Assembly (NCBI GenBank): GCA_963575745.1
Contig: CAUYUJ010005010.1
Coordinates: 22,501 to 64,956, forward strand
Source: Prorocentrum cordatum
Taxonomy: Eukaryota > Sar > Dinophyceae > Prorocentrales > Prorocentraceae
Direction of reading: 5' to 3'
Length of the DNA: 42,456 bases
Positions within the stretch are counted from its first letter, which is position 1. Every line of letters begins with the position of its first letter. Shown in pieces: positions 1 to 9,094 of the stretch. The translations under genes and the position numbers were made by a program. The notes beneath the pieces were generated by a model. It saw only the letters and a list, made by a program, of their open reading frames with translations, searched no databases and was not told the origin of the DNA.

Positions 1-65
1 TCCTGGTGTAGTGATGTGTACCCAGGAACCCAGACCCGCCCCATTCCGCTGTGTTAATTAAACCC

Positions 66-187
66 AAAAAAATCTCTAGTTTTCAGGCCAATGCTTCAGG
101 GAGCTCTCTGTCTGCATTGAGAGCACTCTTATGCGTGCAAGGAGCTCTACGAGGTTCCAGGCGGTAACCTGGTTCACGGTTTGCGCA
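66..187 (-). mobile_element. Family B element, minus-strand fragment
   Basis: Read on the minus strand this starts with a degraded terminal hairpin (154-187; CAGGTTACCGCC is visible), followed by CCTCGTAGAGCTC and a CTTGCACGC stretch. The same order recurs in family B copies further along the window, for example at 15435. The inner end fades out near position 66, so this is a truncated copy. It is non-coding. Confidence 0.55.
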
Positions 188-189
188 CA

Positions 190-865
190 ATCGGGGCCGT
201 TTACGAGCGGATGGGCCCGAATCAGTTGTGTTCGGGAAGGGGCCCAGAACTTTGCCAGCTTTCTCAACGCGCATGCTGGAGAGGTTTTGCAGGTGATTGC
301 GAAGGAGGAGGGCGACAAAGACGAGGAGGATCTGCCCGTGCCTGTTTCGAACGATACTTCGCTGCTGCTGATGGCGCGGGGGAAGGGTGCCGATGCCTCT
401 GCCTGCTCCTCGCAGCCACGGCTGGTGTTGTTCCGAGATTGCTAGTCAGGACGCGTTTCTGTCACATGAAAGTTTGGGTTTCTGCGCTTTCTGCGTCTTC
501 TCTAGAATGAAGGTTCGATGGTGAGATCGCAACGGGCTGTCCTCGCAGCCACAGCGGAGTTGACCCAAGATCTGCTGGTCGGGACCCTGAGAAGGGTCCG
601 TGGGGTGGCAGTTTCGGCGCCGTCCTGCGCCTCCTCTGCATTCGGCGGAAACGGGGGAGTGAGATGGGACGGGCCTACTAAGGAGGCCTGAAAGCTTCCC
701 ATCCATCTGAAAAAAACTCCGTGCGTCTCTCAACGACACGTAATATTTCTCAGAAGGCTGCAGCGCTTTTGAGCTTTGCCCTCTTCTTAGAAGTCTTATC
801 TTGCTGATTTCAGCACTTGATTGCCGCCGTCTTATGTGTTATCTAGATAAGATTAGATTCGAACC
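190..865. other. Unassigned region, possible decayed coding sequence
   Basis: No repeat family of the window is recognisable here. The plus frame 131-445 includes a protein-like acidic stretch (about residues 55-90: FLNAHAGEVLQVIAKEEGD and following) but overlaps the family B remnant at its start and has no identifiable homologue. It may be an exon or a retrocopy fragment, or chance. Nothing else is supported. Confidence 0.2.
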
Positions 866-940
866 CGTCGTCGTCGTCGCCCGTCGTCGTTATCGTCGTC
901 CACCATTGTCCTTCTTGTCGTTATTGTCGTCGTCGTAGTC
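866..940. repeat. GTC/CGT trinucleotide microsatellite
   Basis: Imperfect runs of GTC repeat units (cgtcgtcgtcg, ttatcgtcgtc, gtcgtcgtcgtag). Simple-sequence DNA with no reading-frame support. Confidence 0.85.
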
Positions 941-990
941 TTCATCTGCGTTGGAGCTTTCTGCCCAGTAGGCTTCCTGCCAAACCACAA

Positions 991-1806
991 CGGAGTGCGG
1001 TTTGGCAGAATGACGCGCAACATTACATTCTCTTGGCATTAAATCACCAAGTTGTCGCTTCTCCATCGCGACTGGAGGGATGCTTCATATGTTCCCGCTC
1101 GGTAGCGTTGCCACGCGCCGAATCGAATAGACTCTTCCCCCCCGAGGGCGCTCCCAAAGTGAGAGCTTGGAGTTCGAGTTCGGGACGGGAACTCGAACTC
1201 CGCGCGGGACGCCGGCCCCGGGAGGGGGTAGAACAACAACAATACATTTGCCGCCGGATAAGAGTTCACAGTTCGAACTCCGGGGAACAACCATTACATT
1301 TTCGCCTGGATAAAAATTCAAAACTGGAAGCCGGCGGTGAGCGGTCAACCAGGTTACCGCTGGGACCCTCGTGGAGCTTCTTGCACGCGTAGCACATGCA
1401 ATGGAATGCGGTTTGGCAGAATGACGCGCAACACTACATTCTCTTTAAATCACCAGCTTGTCGCTGCTCCATTGCGACAGGAGGGATGATTCATATATTC
1501 CCGCTCGGTAGCGTTGCCACGCGCCGAATCGAATCGATTCTCCCCCCCCCGAGGGTGCTCCCAAAGTGAGAGCTTGAAGTTCGAGTTCGGGGCGGGAACT
1601 CGAACTCCGCGAGGGGCGCCAGCCCAGGGGGGGTAGATCAACAACAATACATTTGCCACCGGATAAAAGTTCACAGTTCGAAATCCGAAGAACAACCATT
1701 ACATTCTTAGCCGAAGAGGAATTCAAAAACTAGAAACCCGCGGTGAAGCGTCATCGAGTTCACCGCTGGGACCCTCGCAGAGCTTCTTGCACGCGTAGCA
1801 ACGCTC
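991..1806. repeat. Tandem duplication of a ~405-410 bp unit
   Basis: Copy 1 (about 991-1401) and copy 2 (about 1402-1806) align over their whole length. Both start with GCGGTTTGGCAGAATGACGC (996 and 1407), share a TAAATCACC segment (1040 and 1445), a cytosine run (~1137 and ~1543), and end in a terminal hairpin plus GAGCTTCTTGCACGCGTAG. Copy 1 is preceded by an inverted repeat, TGCCAAACC (979-987) against GGTTTGGCA (999-1007). The unit therefore carries the 5' part of a family B element. Copies differ by scattered substitutions and small indels, so this is not a recent duplication. Confidence 0.8.
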
Positions 1807-2052
1807 AGGACCAATGAGAAGCCTCTCTTGAGCATGAGCCTAAAATTTCCAAAAATACAAGTTATTCGGTTTCAATAGGAAGTCGGCCCCGCCACTGTTT
1901 CGATTGTAAGACTGCAACTACAGACCTAAGAATTTCACTGGAACGCGACATAACCTACTAAACGTGCAAAAAAAATGCCATCAAAACAGATTATCAAATC
2001 TCATTATATTTACCGACCGGGTCGGTTAACTAGCGCAACCCTGCGCCCCAAA
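1730..2052 (+). mobile_element. Family B element, diverged
   Basis: It starts with a diverged hairpin whose arms still pair (GCGGTGAA at 1740 with TTCACCGC near 1758), followed by CCTCGCAGAGCTTCTTGCACGC. The B body is then recognisable: a TTTCGATTGTAAGACTGCAACTACAGACC block, a CACTGG..CGCGACATAACC block, and a GGGTCGGTTAACTAGC..CCCTGCGCC end. It is cut off where the next hairpin begins. Confidence 0.6.
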
Positions 2053-2327
2053 TTGGGGGCCGGCTGTAAGCCGTGAATCACGTTACCGCCAGGGTAGGAG
2101 CTCCTTGCACACGTAGCAATGCTCGGAATCCATGGAGGATGCTCTCTGGAGTATCAGCTTGAAAACTCGGAAATGTATTTCTTTGGTTTTGAACCGAAGT
2201 CGTTTCCTCCAAATGTTTTGATACGGATGCTGCAGCTACGCTCCTAAAAATTTCAATGGCGGGCGCGGCATAACCACCTACAGGTGGTAAAAAAAGCCCT
2301 CCAAACAAATTGTCAAATCGGAGCCCG
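2053..2327 (+). mobile_element. Family B element, diverged
   Basis: Hairpin GGCCGGCTGTAAGCC..CGTTACCGCC, then GTAGGAGCTCCTTGCACACG, then the B body blocks (AAATGTTTTGATACGGATGCTGCAGCTACG; GGCGCGGCATAACC; ACAAATTGTCAAAT). It stops at the next copy. Confidence 0.6.
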
Positions 2328-2570
2328 CGGTAAACGGGCCTCTCGGAGAACTCCTCGCACGCGTGGCCATGTCTGAATACGAGGACGATTCGTTTTTTGA
2401 ACATCAGCCTGAAACCAAGAAAAAATAGTTCGTTCGGTTTTAATCCGACGTCAGGTTCCGCCAAAAGATTTCAATAACTAACGCAGCTATAAAACAGAAG
2501 ATCTTACGGGCGAACGAGAAACCAACTACACAAGTGCTAAGACTTCTGGTTCTCGTAACGCACGGTTCAA
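2328..2570 (+). mobile_element. Family B element, badly decayed
   Basis: A degenerate hairpin (GCCCGCGGTAAACGGGCC) is followed by ACTCCTCGCACGCGTGGCC and then a weakly matching B body up to about 2570. The end is not recognisable. Confidence 0.4.
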
Positions 2571-2665
2571 TATCTGATAATTACTGGACAACCTCCAATT
2601 CCTAAACTACAGGTTCCAAAAATTCGTTCCCTCACAAATAACTACCAAGTCTCTCTCTTTCTCTC

Positions 2666-2698
<33 letters not shown>

Positions 2699-2764
2699 TT
2701 TCAGAAACGCCCCCCCACCCCCCCACCCCATCGCCAAGTTTTCCGACTGGAAGACCGCGGTAAG
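2571..2764. other. Unassigned spacer with CT microsatellite
   Basis: No gene or repeat-family match is seen apart from a (CT)n tract at about 2650-2700 and a following C-rich run (2707-2730). Confidence 0.5.
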
Positions 2765-2788
2765 CTGGGAGCCGGCGGTAACCTTGGC
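2765..2788 (+). repeat. Terminal hairpin left arm, interrupted by LINE 3' end
   Basis: CTGGGAGCCGGCGGTAACC is the conserved element start. After ACCTTGGC the sequence changes into a T-tract (2789-2793), which is the minus-strand poly(A) end of the second LINE. The right arm of this hairpin is not found. Confidence 0.6.
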
Positions 2789-4005
2789 TTTTTGCTTTGC
2801 ACAGAGCCACAGGCCTGAGTTCAGGCCCGCTCGAGTCACAGCCTAACGCAGAAGGGGGGCAACAGGCCAAGCGCCTGCAGGACCGCCACCACACCTTTGA
2901 GTAGGTGCTTTGCAGCAAGAAGTTTTGCCTGGGTCACTGCACACGAGGGCGGGAGACAGAGGGCTTCAGAGGCGACATCGCACCACCAGTAGCCACTCGG
3001 GGAGGCGGAGCCATCCAGATTATTAAGATGATTAAGATGAGAGGGAAGCGATGGGAGAATGCACAGATCGAGGACCCAGCCGCCGCCGCAAACCTCAGAG
3101 GAGCGGCCTCCGTCGAAGAAGCCCCTCACACCGAGCACGCTCGAAGCATTCATTGTAAATAACATGTCATCGATTGTCAAGTGGTCCTGGCCCCTGCGAG
3201 CCACCCAATTCTGTTCATCAGCTCTCGCGTTCCCTTCCCGATAAATCCATTCCATCATATCACATCCCCGTGAGGGGGCCCGAATGTGCATGGGCATCTC
3301 CACAGACATAGAACAAAGTAAAGCCCTGAATAGCAGAAACCGTCGTCGAATACACGTCAGCAGTACATCTGAGTAGACCGTTAATCCAGTTGCATATCAC
3401 CAGAGAGTCCCCCGAGATTTCAACAGGCAAACCCTTGGACCCAAAGACCCACCAAGACTGACGCTGTTCGTTCAGAGCAATACGTTTTGTAGCCTTTTCC
3501 TTTTCCGCCTCCTCGTTCCTACGCTTCTCCTCCACCGTAAGGTCCTCCGCCTCCATCCTGTAGGGCCCTTTGCGATCTCTGAGGACACAGTATTGGAGCA
3601 CGTGCGGTAGGTCCCACATACGCAGCAGTGCACGGACGAAATATATCCACCCGTCCTCGTCCCAGGTCAAGCTAGCATACCAATAAGGGCCTCCCACCGT
3701 CTCGAACGGTAGCGACCATGGATGGAAGCCTGCAGGACGGCCGCCCTCGCGGCGCCTGGCAAGCACACGGGCTTCCTTCGAATCAAGAGTGCGAATGAAA
3801 GCATCCCTCTCCTCGGTCCACGGCGACACAGCACGCAGCATGCACAAGCGAGAGAGAGTGAGGATGGTACGTCTCAGAACCCAGATCACCCCGTACCCGT
3901 CGTCGTTTGCAGAGCTCCCTCGACTCACATGAATGGAATGCGGGCGCGGCAATCCCCCATTCCGCGCAGGCGAGAGCGCGGTTTCACGGAGGAGGACGCG
4001 GAAGA
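2789..4005 (-). mobile_element. 5'-truncated LINE (second family member), 3' part
   Basis: The minus strand encodes the C-terminal part of a LINE ORF2 homologous to the full-length element at 17.3-23.1 kb but clearly diverged from it. The 3' end is marked by a short A-tract (T5 on plus, 2789-2793) about 43 nt after the stop codon, compared with about 69 nt in the full-length copy. The motif before the A-tract is GTGCAAAGC. The 5' truncation lies near 3990-4005, where homology gives way to a purine-rich tract. No target-site duplication is visible. Confidence 0.75.
2836..4005 (-). pseudogene. LINE ORF2 C-terminus with permuted RNase H, frameshifted
   Basis: One minus frame (ending at 3260) and a second (ending in TGA at 2836-2838) together cover the region C-terminal to the RT. 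The shift of frame lies at about 3270-3320. Alignable landmarks to the full-length LINE are WTEERDAFI (full-length: WTEHRDTCI), a GGRP motif, GDSLVICNWING (Asp codon at 3407-3409), YREGNARADEQNW (Asp codon at 3217-3219) and FFDGGRSSEVCGGG (Asp codon at 3112-3114). The order of the RNase H motifs is the same permuted order as in the full-length element. The Glu expected in the last helix is replaced (TQAKLLAAKHL where the intact copy has TCCELAACAAL), which together with the frameshift and truncation shows a dead copy. Start boundary is approximate. Confidence 0.8.
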
Positions 4006-4265
4006 GAAGAAGAAGTGAGGAGGAGAAGGAGATGCAAAGGGCTGAAGAAGAGAATGGGGAGGAGAAGAAGAAGCAGGCGGAGGAGATGGAAGGGGAGGAG
4101 GCAGAGGAGGACGACGAGCAGGAGGGGCAATGGTGGAGGGGAAGAAGAGGGACGATGATGATGATCAAGGGAGGAAGATCAGGAGGAGAAGGAGCAGGAG
4201 GAGAAAGAGGAGAAAAGCAGACGAAAGGAGGAAGAGGAGGAGGAGAAGGAGGAGAACCAAGAGAC
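3995..4265. repeat. ~270 bp purine-rich tract (GAG/GAA)
   Basis: The plus strand is almost pure A/G with GAGGAG and GAAGAA units. A long minus frame crosses it as a Ser/Pro/Leu-rich low-complexity stretch that is not credible as protein. It directly abuts the truncated end of the second LINE. Confidence 0.85.
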
Positions 4266-4269
4266 GCGG

Positions 4270-4800
4270 AGCAGGAGTACGAATAGCTGTCTGGTTCCTG
4301 CTCTGGTAGCAGGCCGATTGCAAACATGTAGAAACTTGCAACTAGCGTTTCAGCTGATCTTCGTCCAATTGCTGTGCCGAACAGCTCTAACCACATCTGC
4401 AGCTCGAGCTAGATCAAGAAATTCATCATCGCCTCTTTGAAAATAGCAGAGTACAAATAGGTGATCGGAACCAGCTGTGGTAGCAGACCGAGTTCGGGCA
4501 TCTAGATACTCGAAACTAGCACGTATGATGAACTTCTTCCGATTGATGTGCCAAACAGCTCTGTAGCTCATCTGCAGCTCGAGTTCCATCAAGAAGCTCA
4601 TCATCATATCGAAAAATAGCAGAGTACGAATAGTCTTTCGGACCAGCTCTGGTAGCAGAGCGAGTTCAGGCATCTAGATACTAGAGACTAGCGCTTCTGA
4701 TGATTTTCTCTCGGTTGCTGTGCCGAACAGAGCTCTGCGGCTCATCTGCAGCCCGAGTACCATCAGGAAACTCATCAGCACCTCCTAAAAATACTCACTG
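4270..4800 (+). repeat. Diverged ~175 bp satellite monomers (family A type), 3 copies
   Basis: Three head-to-tail units repeat the order GGTAGCAGxxxGA, CATCTAGATACTxGA, CTAGCGCxTCTGATGA, TTGCTGTGCCGAACAG, CATCTGCAGCTCGAG, CATCAAGAA.CTCATCATC, AAATAGCAGAGTACGAATAG. They match the first monomers of the family A arrays at 9.3-9.8 and 12.4-12.7 kb. The element's hairpin start and right arm are absent. Confidence 0.7.
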
Positions 4801-5065
4801 CGTGGAGCTCCCCACATGTGCATAGTTTCGCATGGACCTGTCCGCCGTGAGTGTGTAGTCGCAAGATAATCCGAATATAAACGGGTGTCAGTTGTGACGG
4901 TCTGGTCATGAATCTAACTGCGAATGAATTGGAGTGTGAATGAGCCTCAGTAGTACAAGCGCGCCTCTGCGCATGAGCCAAGGGCCTCCTGGGGCGTCCT
5001 GAAAACTACTACGGATTCCTAGGGCCGCCAGGCGCCTCTTGGGGCGTCCTCGGACCTCCTAGGGT
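4801..5065. other. Unassigned spacer
   Basis: No gene, repeat-family match or convincing frame is seen. The last part (4980-5065) has degenerate GGGGCGTCCT units like those at 5.33-5.64 kb. Confidence 0.4.
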
Positions 5066-5330
5066 GGATTCGTGCCCCAGAAGAGGCCCGATCTATAGGA
5101 ACAAACGCTCACAAAACATTGCGGATTGAAGCCGCAGGAGAATGGCAATATACAGGAACACGCGTAAAACACGAAGGACTCGCGCCCCAGGAGAGCCCCA
5201 CTATATAGGAACATAAGTCACACATGTGGTTTTTTTGTACACAACAAACAACAACATATAGAAACAGACGTATAACATCAAGAATTCGTGCTCCAGGTGA
5301 GACCCAATATATAAGAGCATAGATAAAACA
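5066..5330. repeat. ~109 bp imperfect tandem repeat, about 2.5 copies
   Basis: TTCGTGCCCCAGAAGAGGCC (5068), CTCGCGCCCCAGGAGAGCCC (~5179) and TTCGTGCTCCAGGTGAGACC (~5286) begin successive units. Each continues with a TATAxAGGAAC segment and an ACACGxxTAAAACAC-like segment. Spacing is about 111 and 107 bp. Confidence 0.65.
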
Positions 5331-5640
5331 CATGGGATTGGAGACATTCCTGTTGCCTTCTGAGGCCGCCTGGTTCTGGGACCTCTCGGGGCCTCCCGTT
5401 GAATTCCGTGGCGTCCTGGCGTTTCCTGTGGTCTCCTGGGGCCTCCTGTGACTGCCTGAAGCCCCCTGAGTTTCCTGGGGCCTCCTGGAGCCACTTGGGA
5501 CATCCTGTGACCTCTTGAGTCTTTATGTGGCCTCTTGATGCCTCCTGGGACCTCATGTGGTCTCCTGGGGCCTCCTGGAGCCGGTTGGAGCCTCCTGCGG
5601 CATCCTGAGGAGAATATGTGCCCACGAGTCTGGCCACCAG
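5331..5640. repeat. Degenerate ~10-11 bp minisatellite (CCTCCTGGGG type)
   Basis: Units such as GCCTCCTGGG, ACCTCTTGGG and GTCTCCTGGGG recur irregularly. On the minus strand an open frame reads as a QEAPGD-like repeat protein, which I regard as a by-product of the repeat. Confidence 0.65.
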
Positions 5641-6062
5641 AACAAGCAAACCGATCGAGCCACCCTCAAAATCTGGCTCACCTGGGGGGTGAAAAATGAG
5701 CGCCTCGTTCGCGACATCCTCCAAATCTACTCCGAAAGCGAAGGATGCTGGGACAGGAAACAAGAAAACCGCTCGAGGCATCCCAACAAAACGGCTGCGA
5801 AAGGGACCGTCAATACCCCTCGGCGACTCCCCTTAGAGGGGTGACAATGAGCGCCTCGCTCGAGACATCCTCCAACTCTGTTCCGAAAGCAAAGGTTGTT
5901 GGGACAGAAGAACCAGCAAACTGTTTGAGACATCCCAACAAAACGACCGCGAACGGGACCGTGCAATACCCCTCGGCGGCTCCCCGAAGGGCGGTGAAAA
6001 AGAGCGCATCGCTCGAGACATCTTCCAAAATTGCTCCGAGAGTGAAGGATGCTGGGACAGAA
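5641..6062. repeat. ~152 bp tandem repeat, about 2.7 copies
   Basis: The GAGCGCCTCG landmark recurs at 5698, 5849 and 6002, a spacing of 151 and 153 bp. Each unit carries CGAGACATCCTCCAAxxCT, then CCGAAAGCGAAGGATGCTGGG, then GACATCCCAACAAAACG, then CAATACCCCTCGGCG. The unit length is not a multiple of three, so the long frame across it is not evidence of coding. A further diverged copy lies at 8625-8720. Confidence 0.8.
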
Positions 6063-6187
6063 AATCATCATCATCATCATCATCATCGTCAGCATCAGCA
6101 TCATCACCACCATCATCGTCATCATCATGATCATCAGCATCATCATCATCAGCATCATCCTCATCATCCTCATCATCATCATGATCA
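6062..6187. repeat. CAT/ATC trinucleotide microsatellite
   Basis: Almost uninterrupted CAT units with CAG and CAC interruptions, starting inside the 152 bp repeat at its ACAGAAAATCATC segment. Confidence 0.9.
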
Positions 6188-6189
6188 TT

Positions 6190-6870
6190 TTTTCACCCGC
6201 CGAGCGTTACGACAGACTCCGTTTGTTTTTTTTTTGGAGGGCGACGAGGGAAAGAGGGAGAGGAGAAGGAAGACGAGGCCGAGGGGGGCGCAACGACAAC
6301 CCCGAAGCGCAGAAACGACAAAGCGGGAGGACAGGAAACGAGAGGGGAGGCGACAGAGCGACGAGACAAGACGACAAGAGGCAAAGGGACAAGAGAAGAG
6401 CGGGACCGGAGCCTCAGGAGCCGAGCAACGCCGAACGCCAGGAATGACTTCAGCAGAAAAAAAGGACAACGCCGCACTCTGCAATATAAGCTCGAGCTCA
6501 TCAGAAGGATCAGCACAACCACCACGCGAGTCCCACATCAGGATATTCGTAAACCTGCCCAGCGCAAGCGCCCTCGGTTTCCAATCAGGCACAATACCAA
6601 AGATATTGTCGGGCCAAGAAAGCACAGCGCACACCACCACGCGCGCATCGACATGTAAACCGAGCAGGGAAACCAATAGCCAATATAAGAGGTAGCCTCC
6701 AAGCATCCACAACTGATGCCAGGAAGCATAGGACAAAAGAAGAGACCACTGACCAATGCAATATGATGAACAAAGGCACCACGAACATGATATGAGAACC
6801 ATGAAGTCGAAAAGGAAGTGATAATGAAAACAAACAGCCGGAGCCTCAGGGATAATGGCGAACACAGTCG
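6190..6870. other. Unassigned region, no confident gene
   Basis: 6240-6420 is purine-rich on the plus strand. 6420-6850 is ordinary-complexity DNA with open frames on both strands: a plus frame ending at 6695, and a hydrophobic minus frame 6185-6907. Neither shows a recognisable domain, and the two overlap. I cannot support either as a gene. Confidence 0.3.
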
Positions 6871-6979
6871 GACTCAGCAGGCGGAGCCCCCCGGGGACTC
6901 GGCCCAATCTTCATCGAACTCTGCAGCCCCCAAGGCCACGGCTCGCGGGCACCTCGGCTGAGGCCCCGCCTCTCGAGCC

Positions 6980-7832
6980 TCCACCGCCTCACGGGCGCCT
7001 CGAGAGAGGCCCCGCCCCCCCGGCCTCCTCCGCCACCACCGCCACGGGAGAGGCCCCGCCCCCCACGCCTCCGCCCCCCCCCGCGGCAGCCCGCCCACCA
7101 GCGGCCAGCAACCCATGCTCCTGTAGGAGGCGTGCCGCCTTCGCGTAGCCGATGCCCCGCCTGATGAACTGGCGTCGGGCGCCCCCGTCCATGCCCTGGC
7201 CCGCGCGCATCGCCAAGAACCGCGACTGTTCGAGGAGGAGCTGCGCCACGCTCTCGGGCGCAGCGCCTGGCATGGCGGCGAAGATGGGCACCATGTCCAT
7301 GGCCTCAGCGCGCGCCGGATCGATGGGCTATTTGTCTGCCGCGGGCAGCGGCGCCGCGACGGGCACCTCCTCGGCCTCGGGCTGCAGCGCAGCGGCCGCG
7401 GCAGCAATCCACAGAGAGCTCGGCGGCGGCTCCTCGCCCGCAGCCTGCGTCGAGGTCCAGCACCGCAGGCGATGCCGCCGCATCCAGTGGAGCCGGGCTT
7501 GGAGCCAGGCTGGCCGCCGGGCTGGGCGCCGCGCCGGCCGCCGGGCTGGGCGCCGGGGGGGCCGCCCGGCATGGCGCAGGTGGCGGGCAGGGACCCAGGC
7601 GCGCCGCCTGGCTTGGAGCCGGGCTGGGCGCCGGGCTAAAAGCCGGGCTGGGCGCCGGGCTGGGCGCCCGGCTGGCCCTGGCTGCCAGGCTGGCGTCGTG
7701 ATTGTCGCCGTCGTCAGTGTCCGCCACGGCCGTCTCCTCCACGCCCTCCGGCTCCACATTCTGGGTCTCCCCCTCGTGGAACCGAGTGTTCTCCAGGGTC
7801 AACAAATTCCCCTTGCTCATGGCCGACATCAT
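6980..7832 (-). pseudogene. Possible decayed coding sequence in GC-rich block
   Basis: Three stretches on the minus strand look protein-like. One begins with ATG at 7832 (MMSAMSKGNLLTLENTRFHE and following) and runs into a (PSPA)n region. A second frame contains LQPEAEEVPVAAPLPAADK, meets one TAG at about 7327-7329 and continues in the same frame as PIDPARAEAMDMVPIFAAMP, with a helical-looking segment (QLLLEQSRFLAMRAGQGMDG, then RRGIGYAKAARLLQEHGLL) before dissolving into glycine repeats near 7090. A single frame change in the repeat and the TAG separate them. An intron could also explain the break. No homologue is recognised. GC content is much higher than in the flanks. Confidence 0.3.
7490..7690. 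repeat. ~12 bp GC-rich minisatellite (CCGGGCTGGGCG)
   Basis: CCGGGCTGGGCG-type units recur about ten times with variants. Twelve bases is four codons; on the minus strand it reads as PSPA repeats in the frame continuing from the ATG at 7832. Confidence 0.75.
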
Positions 7833-7849
7833 TCCGTGCCCCTTCTTCT

Positions 7850-8620
7850 CATGCTCATCATCATCATCACCATCATCAACAACAACATCATCAACATCAT
7901 CATCATTATCATCGTCACCATCATCATCCGCATCATCATCATCATCATCCTCATCATCATCATCATCATCACCGTGATCATATCATTCCTGCCCCTGCTC
8001 TAACTCGTGCTCATGCTCGCCTCCTTCTTCTCGTCGTCGGGGTCATGATCATCATCATCATCATCATCATCATCGTCATCCTCTTCATGGTTATGATTAT
8101 CATCATGATCATACTCATCATCATCGTCATCACCCCCTACTCGTGCTCCTGCTCCGCTCCCAGGTCCCGCTCCTGGGACCCTACCCGTGCTCTGCTCCTG
8201 CGCCGCCCCCGGGGACTGCTCCGCCTCCCCCTTCGACCTGCTCATTTCCCCCCCCTCCCTTCGAGCCCTCCTTTTCCTCCTTCTCCTCCACTCGTCCTCC
8301 TCCGACTCCTCCTCCTGGCCTCCTCCTCCTGGCCTCCCCCTCCTGGCCTCCCCCTTCTTTTCCTCCTGCCCCAGAAGCCTCCGAGCGAGCAGGGCAAACA
8401 GCAGCATAATCATCAACATCATCATCATCATCAGCATCATCATCATCATCATACTCGTCCTCATCGTCATCCTCGTCCTCATCATCATCATCACCATCAT
8501 CAACAACAACATACCCTTCCTGCTCCTGCTCCTACTCGTGATCATGCTCGCCTTCTCCTCCTCATCCTGCCTCTTCCTCCTCCGCCTCCTCTTCCTCATC
8601 CTCAAATTCCTGTTCGTGGG
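7850..8620. repeat. Compound microsatellite block (ATC/CAT and pyrimidine-rich)
   Basis: CAT/ATC arrays at about 7850-7980, 8046-8143 and 8404-8512 are separated by CT-rich stretches (CCTCCTCCTGG-like, 8143-8400 and 8530-8610). Open frames in several phases read as Ile, His, Ser, Met or Asp runs and are artefacts of the repeat. Confidence 0.85.
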
Positions 8621-8624
8621 CTCC

Positions 8625-8720
8625 AAAGTCGAGAGACGCTGGGCCAGAAAATCACCAATCCGCCTGAGACATCCCCACAAAATCCCTCGACATAGGCCGA
8701 GTCAAATACCCCACACGCTT
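8625..8720. repeat. Isolated copy of the 152 bp repeat
   Basis: GACGCTGGGCCAGAAAATCA, GAGACATCCCCACAAAA and GTCAAATACCCC match, in order, the segment at 6045-6062 and the preceding unit of the 5.64-6.06 kb array. The low-complexity 6.06-8.62 kb block is therefore bracketed by the same repeat. Confidence 0.55.
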
Positions 8721-8893
8721 CCACGCGCGCAGGCACGCGTGGACGCGTGCCTGAATCGCTCCCGGACGAGCTGCCGGGACGCGCGTGGCGTTGGGGGGAT
8801 CGTGGAGCGGCGAGATGGGCTGCTGGCAGCCACCACCACCGTCCCGCTTCAAATCTAAAGCCCTCTAGCTCTCAGAGAGCTCTCGGGGAATTT
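8721..8893 (+). mobile_element. Family C element, 3' part
   Basis: CGCTTCCACGCG, a GCAGGCACGCGTGGACGCGTGCC palindromic block, CTGCTGGCAGCCACCACCACC, GCTTCAAATCTAAAGCCCTC and the AGCTCTCAGAGAGCTCTC end are shared with copies at 14.6, 27.1, 30.5 and 38.4 kb. The left part of the element is missing. Confidence 0.65.
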
Positions 8894-9094
8894 CCTCCAA
8901 ATCCACTGCAAGTAATCCTGATGGCTGGTCGGAGGGCAAAGGTGGGACATGAAGATGAGGCTCGGCACCTGGGTGAGCCAGTCCACCCGATGCAATTCGA
9001 CGAGGTCGAGCTGCTCGATTTCCACGCCCATCGCTCGCAAGCGAGCTGCTCCGTGCGCCTCGAGCACACCTGCGTGGATGTCTGCGCCACCCAA
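8890..9094 (-). pseudogene. Possible gene fragment between mobile elements
   Basis: A minus-strand frame of about 65 codons reads as credible globular protein (GGADIHAGVLEAHGAARLRA, then MGVEIEQLDLVELHRVDWL and TQVPSLIFMSHLCPPTSH), with balanced composition unlike the surrounding repeats. It is bounded by the end of a family C element on one side and the start of a family A element at 9201. In another frame 9095-9200 could be an upstream exon (HMDMGAGSSSDDNPANVAQ). I recognise no family. It could be a captured or orphaned exon, or chance. Confidence 0.3.

Noticed and set aside
840-860. GGGTTCGAATC on the minus strand, like a tRNA T-arm (B box)
   Set aside because: No A box, acceptor stem or cloverleaf can be formed with the neighbouring GTC repeats.
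3260-4396. 378-codon minus frame as one protein
   Set aside because: Its N-terminal part is translation of the purine tract and of satellite DNA. Only the part from about 4005 downwards is LINE ORF2, and it is frameshifted.
6600-6650. SWPDNIFGIV on the minus strand, resembling an RT motif C
   Set aside because: No other RT motif is found around it and the frame is not otherwise LINE-like; a chance resemblance.
5745-6695. 316-codon plus-strand open frame
   Set aside because: It runs through a 152 bp tandem repeat (not a multiple of three) and a CAT array giving poly-His. Only the last ~80 codons look protein-like and they match no known family.
6185-6907. 240-codon hydrophobic minus-strand open frame resembling a membrane protein
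   Set aside because: Much of it crosses purine-rich and simple-sequence DNA, it overlaps a plus-strand frame, and no domain or consistent topology is recognisable.
7152-8695. Several long frames of Ile, His, Asp, Ser or Pro runs
   Set aside because: Direct translation of trinucleotide and CT microsatellites; open in several phases on both strands.
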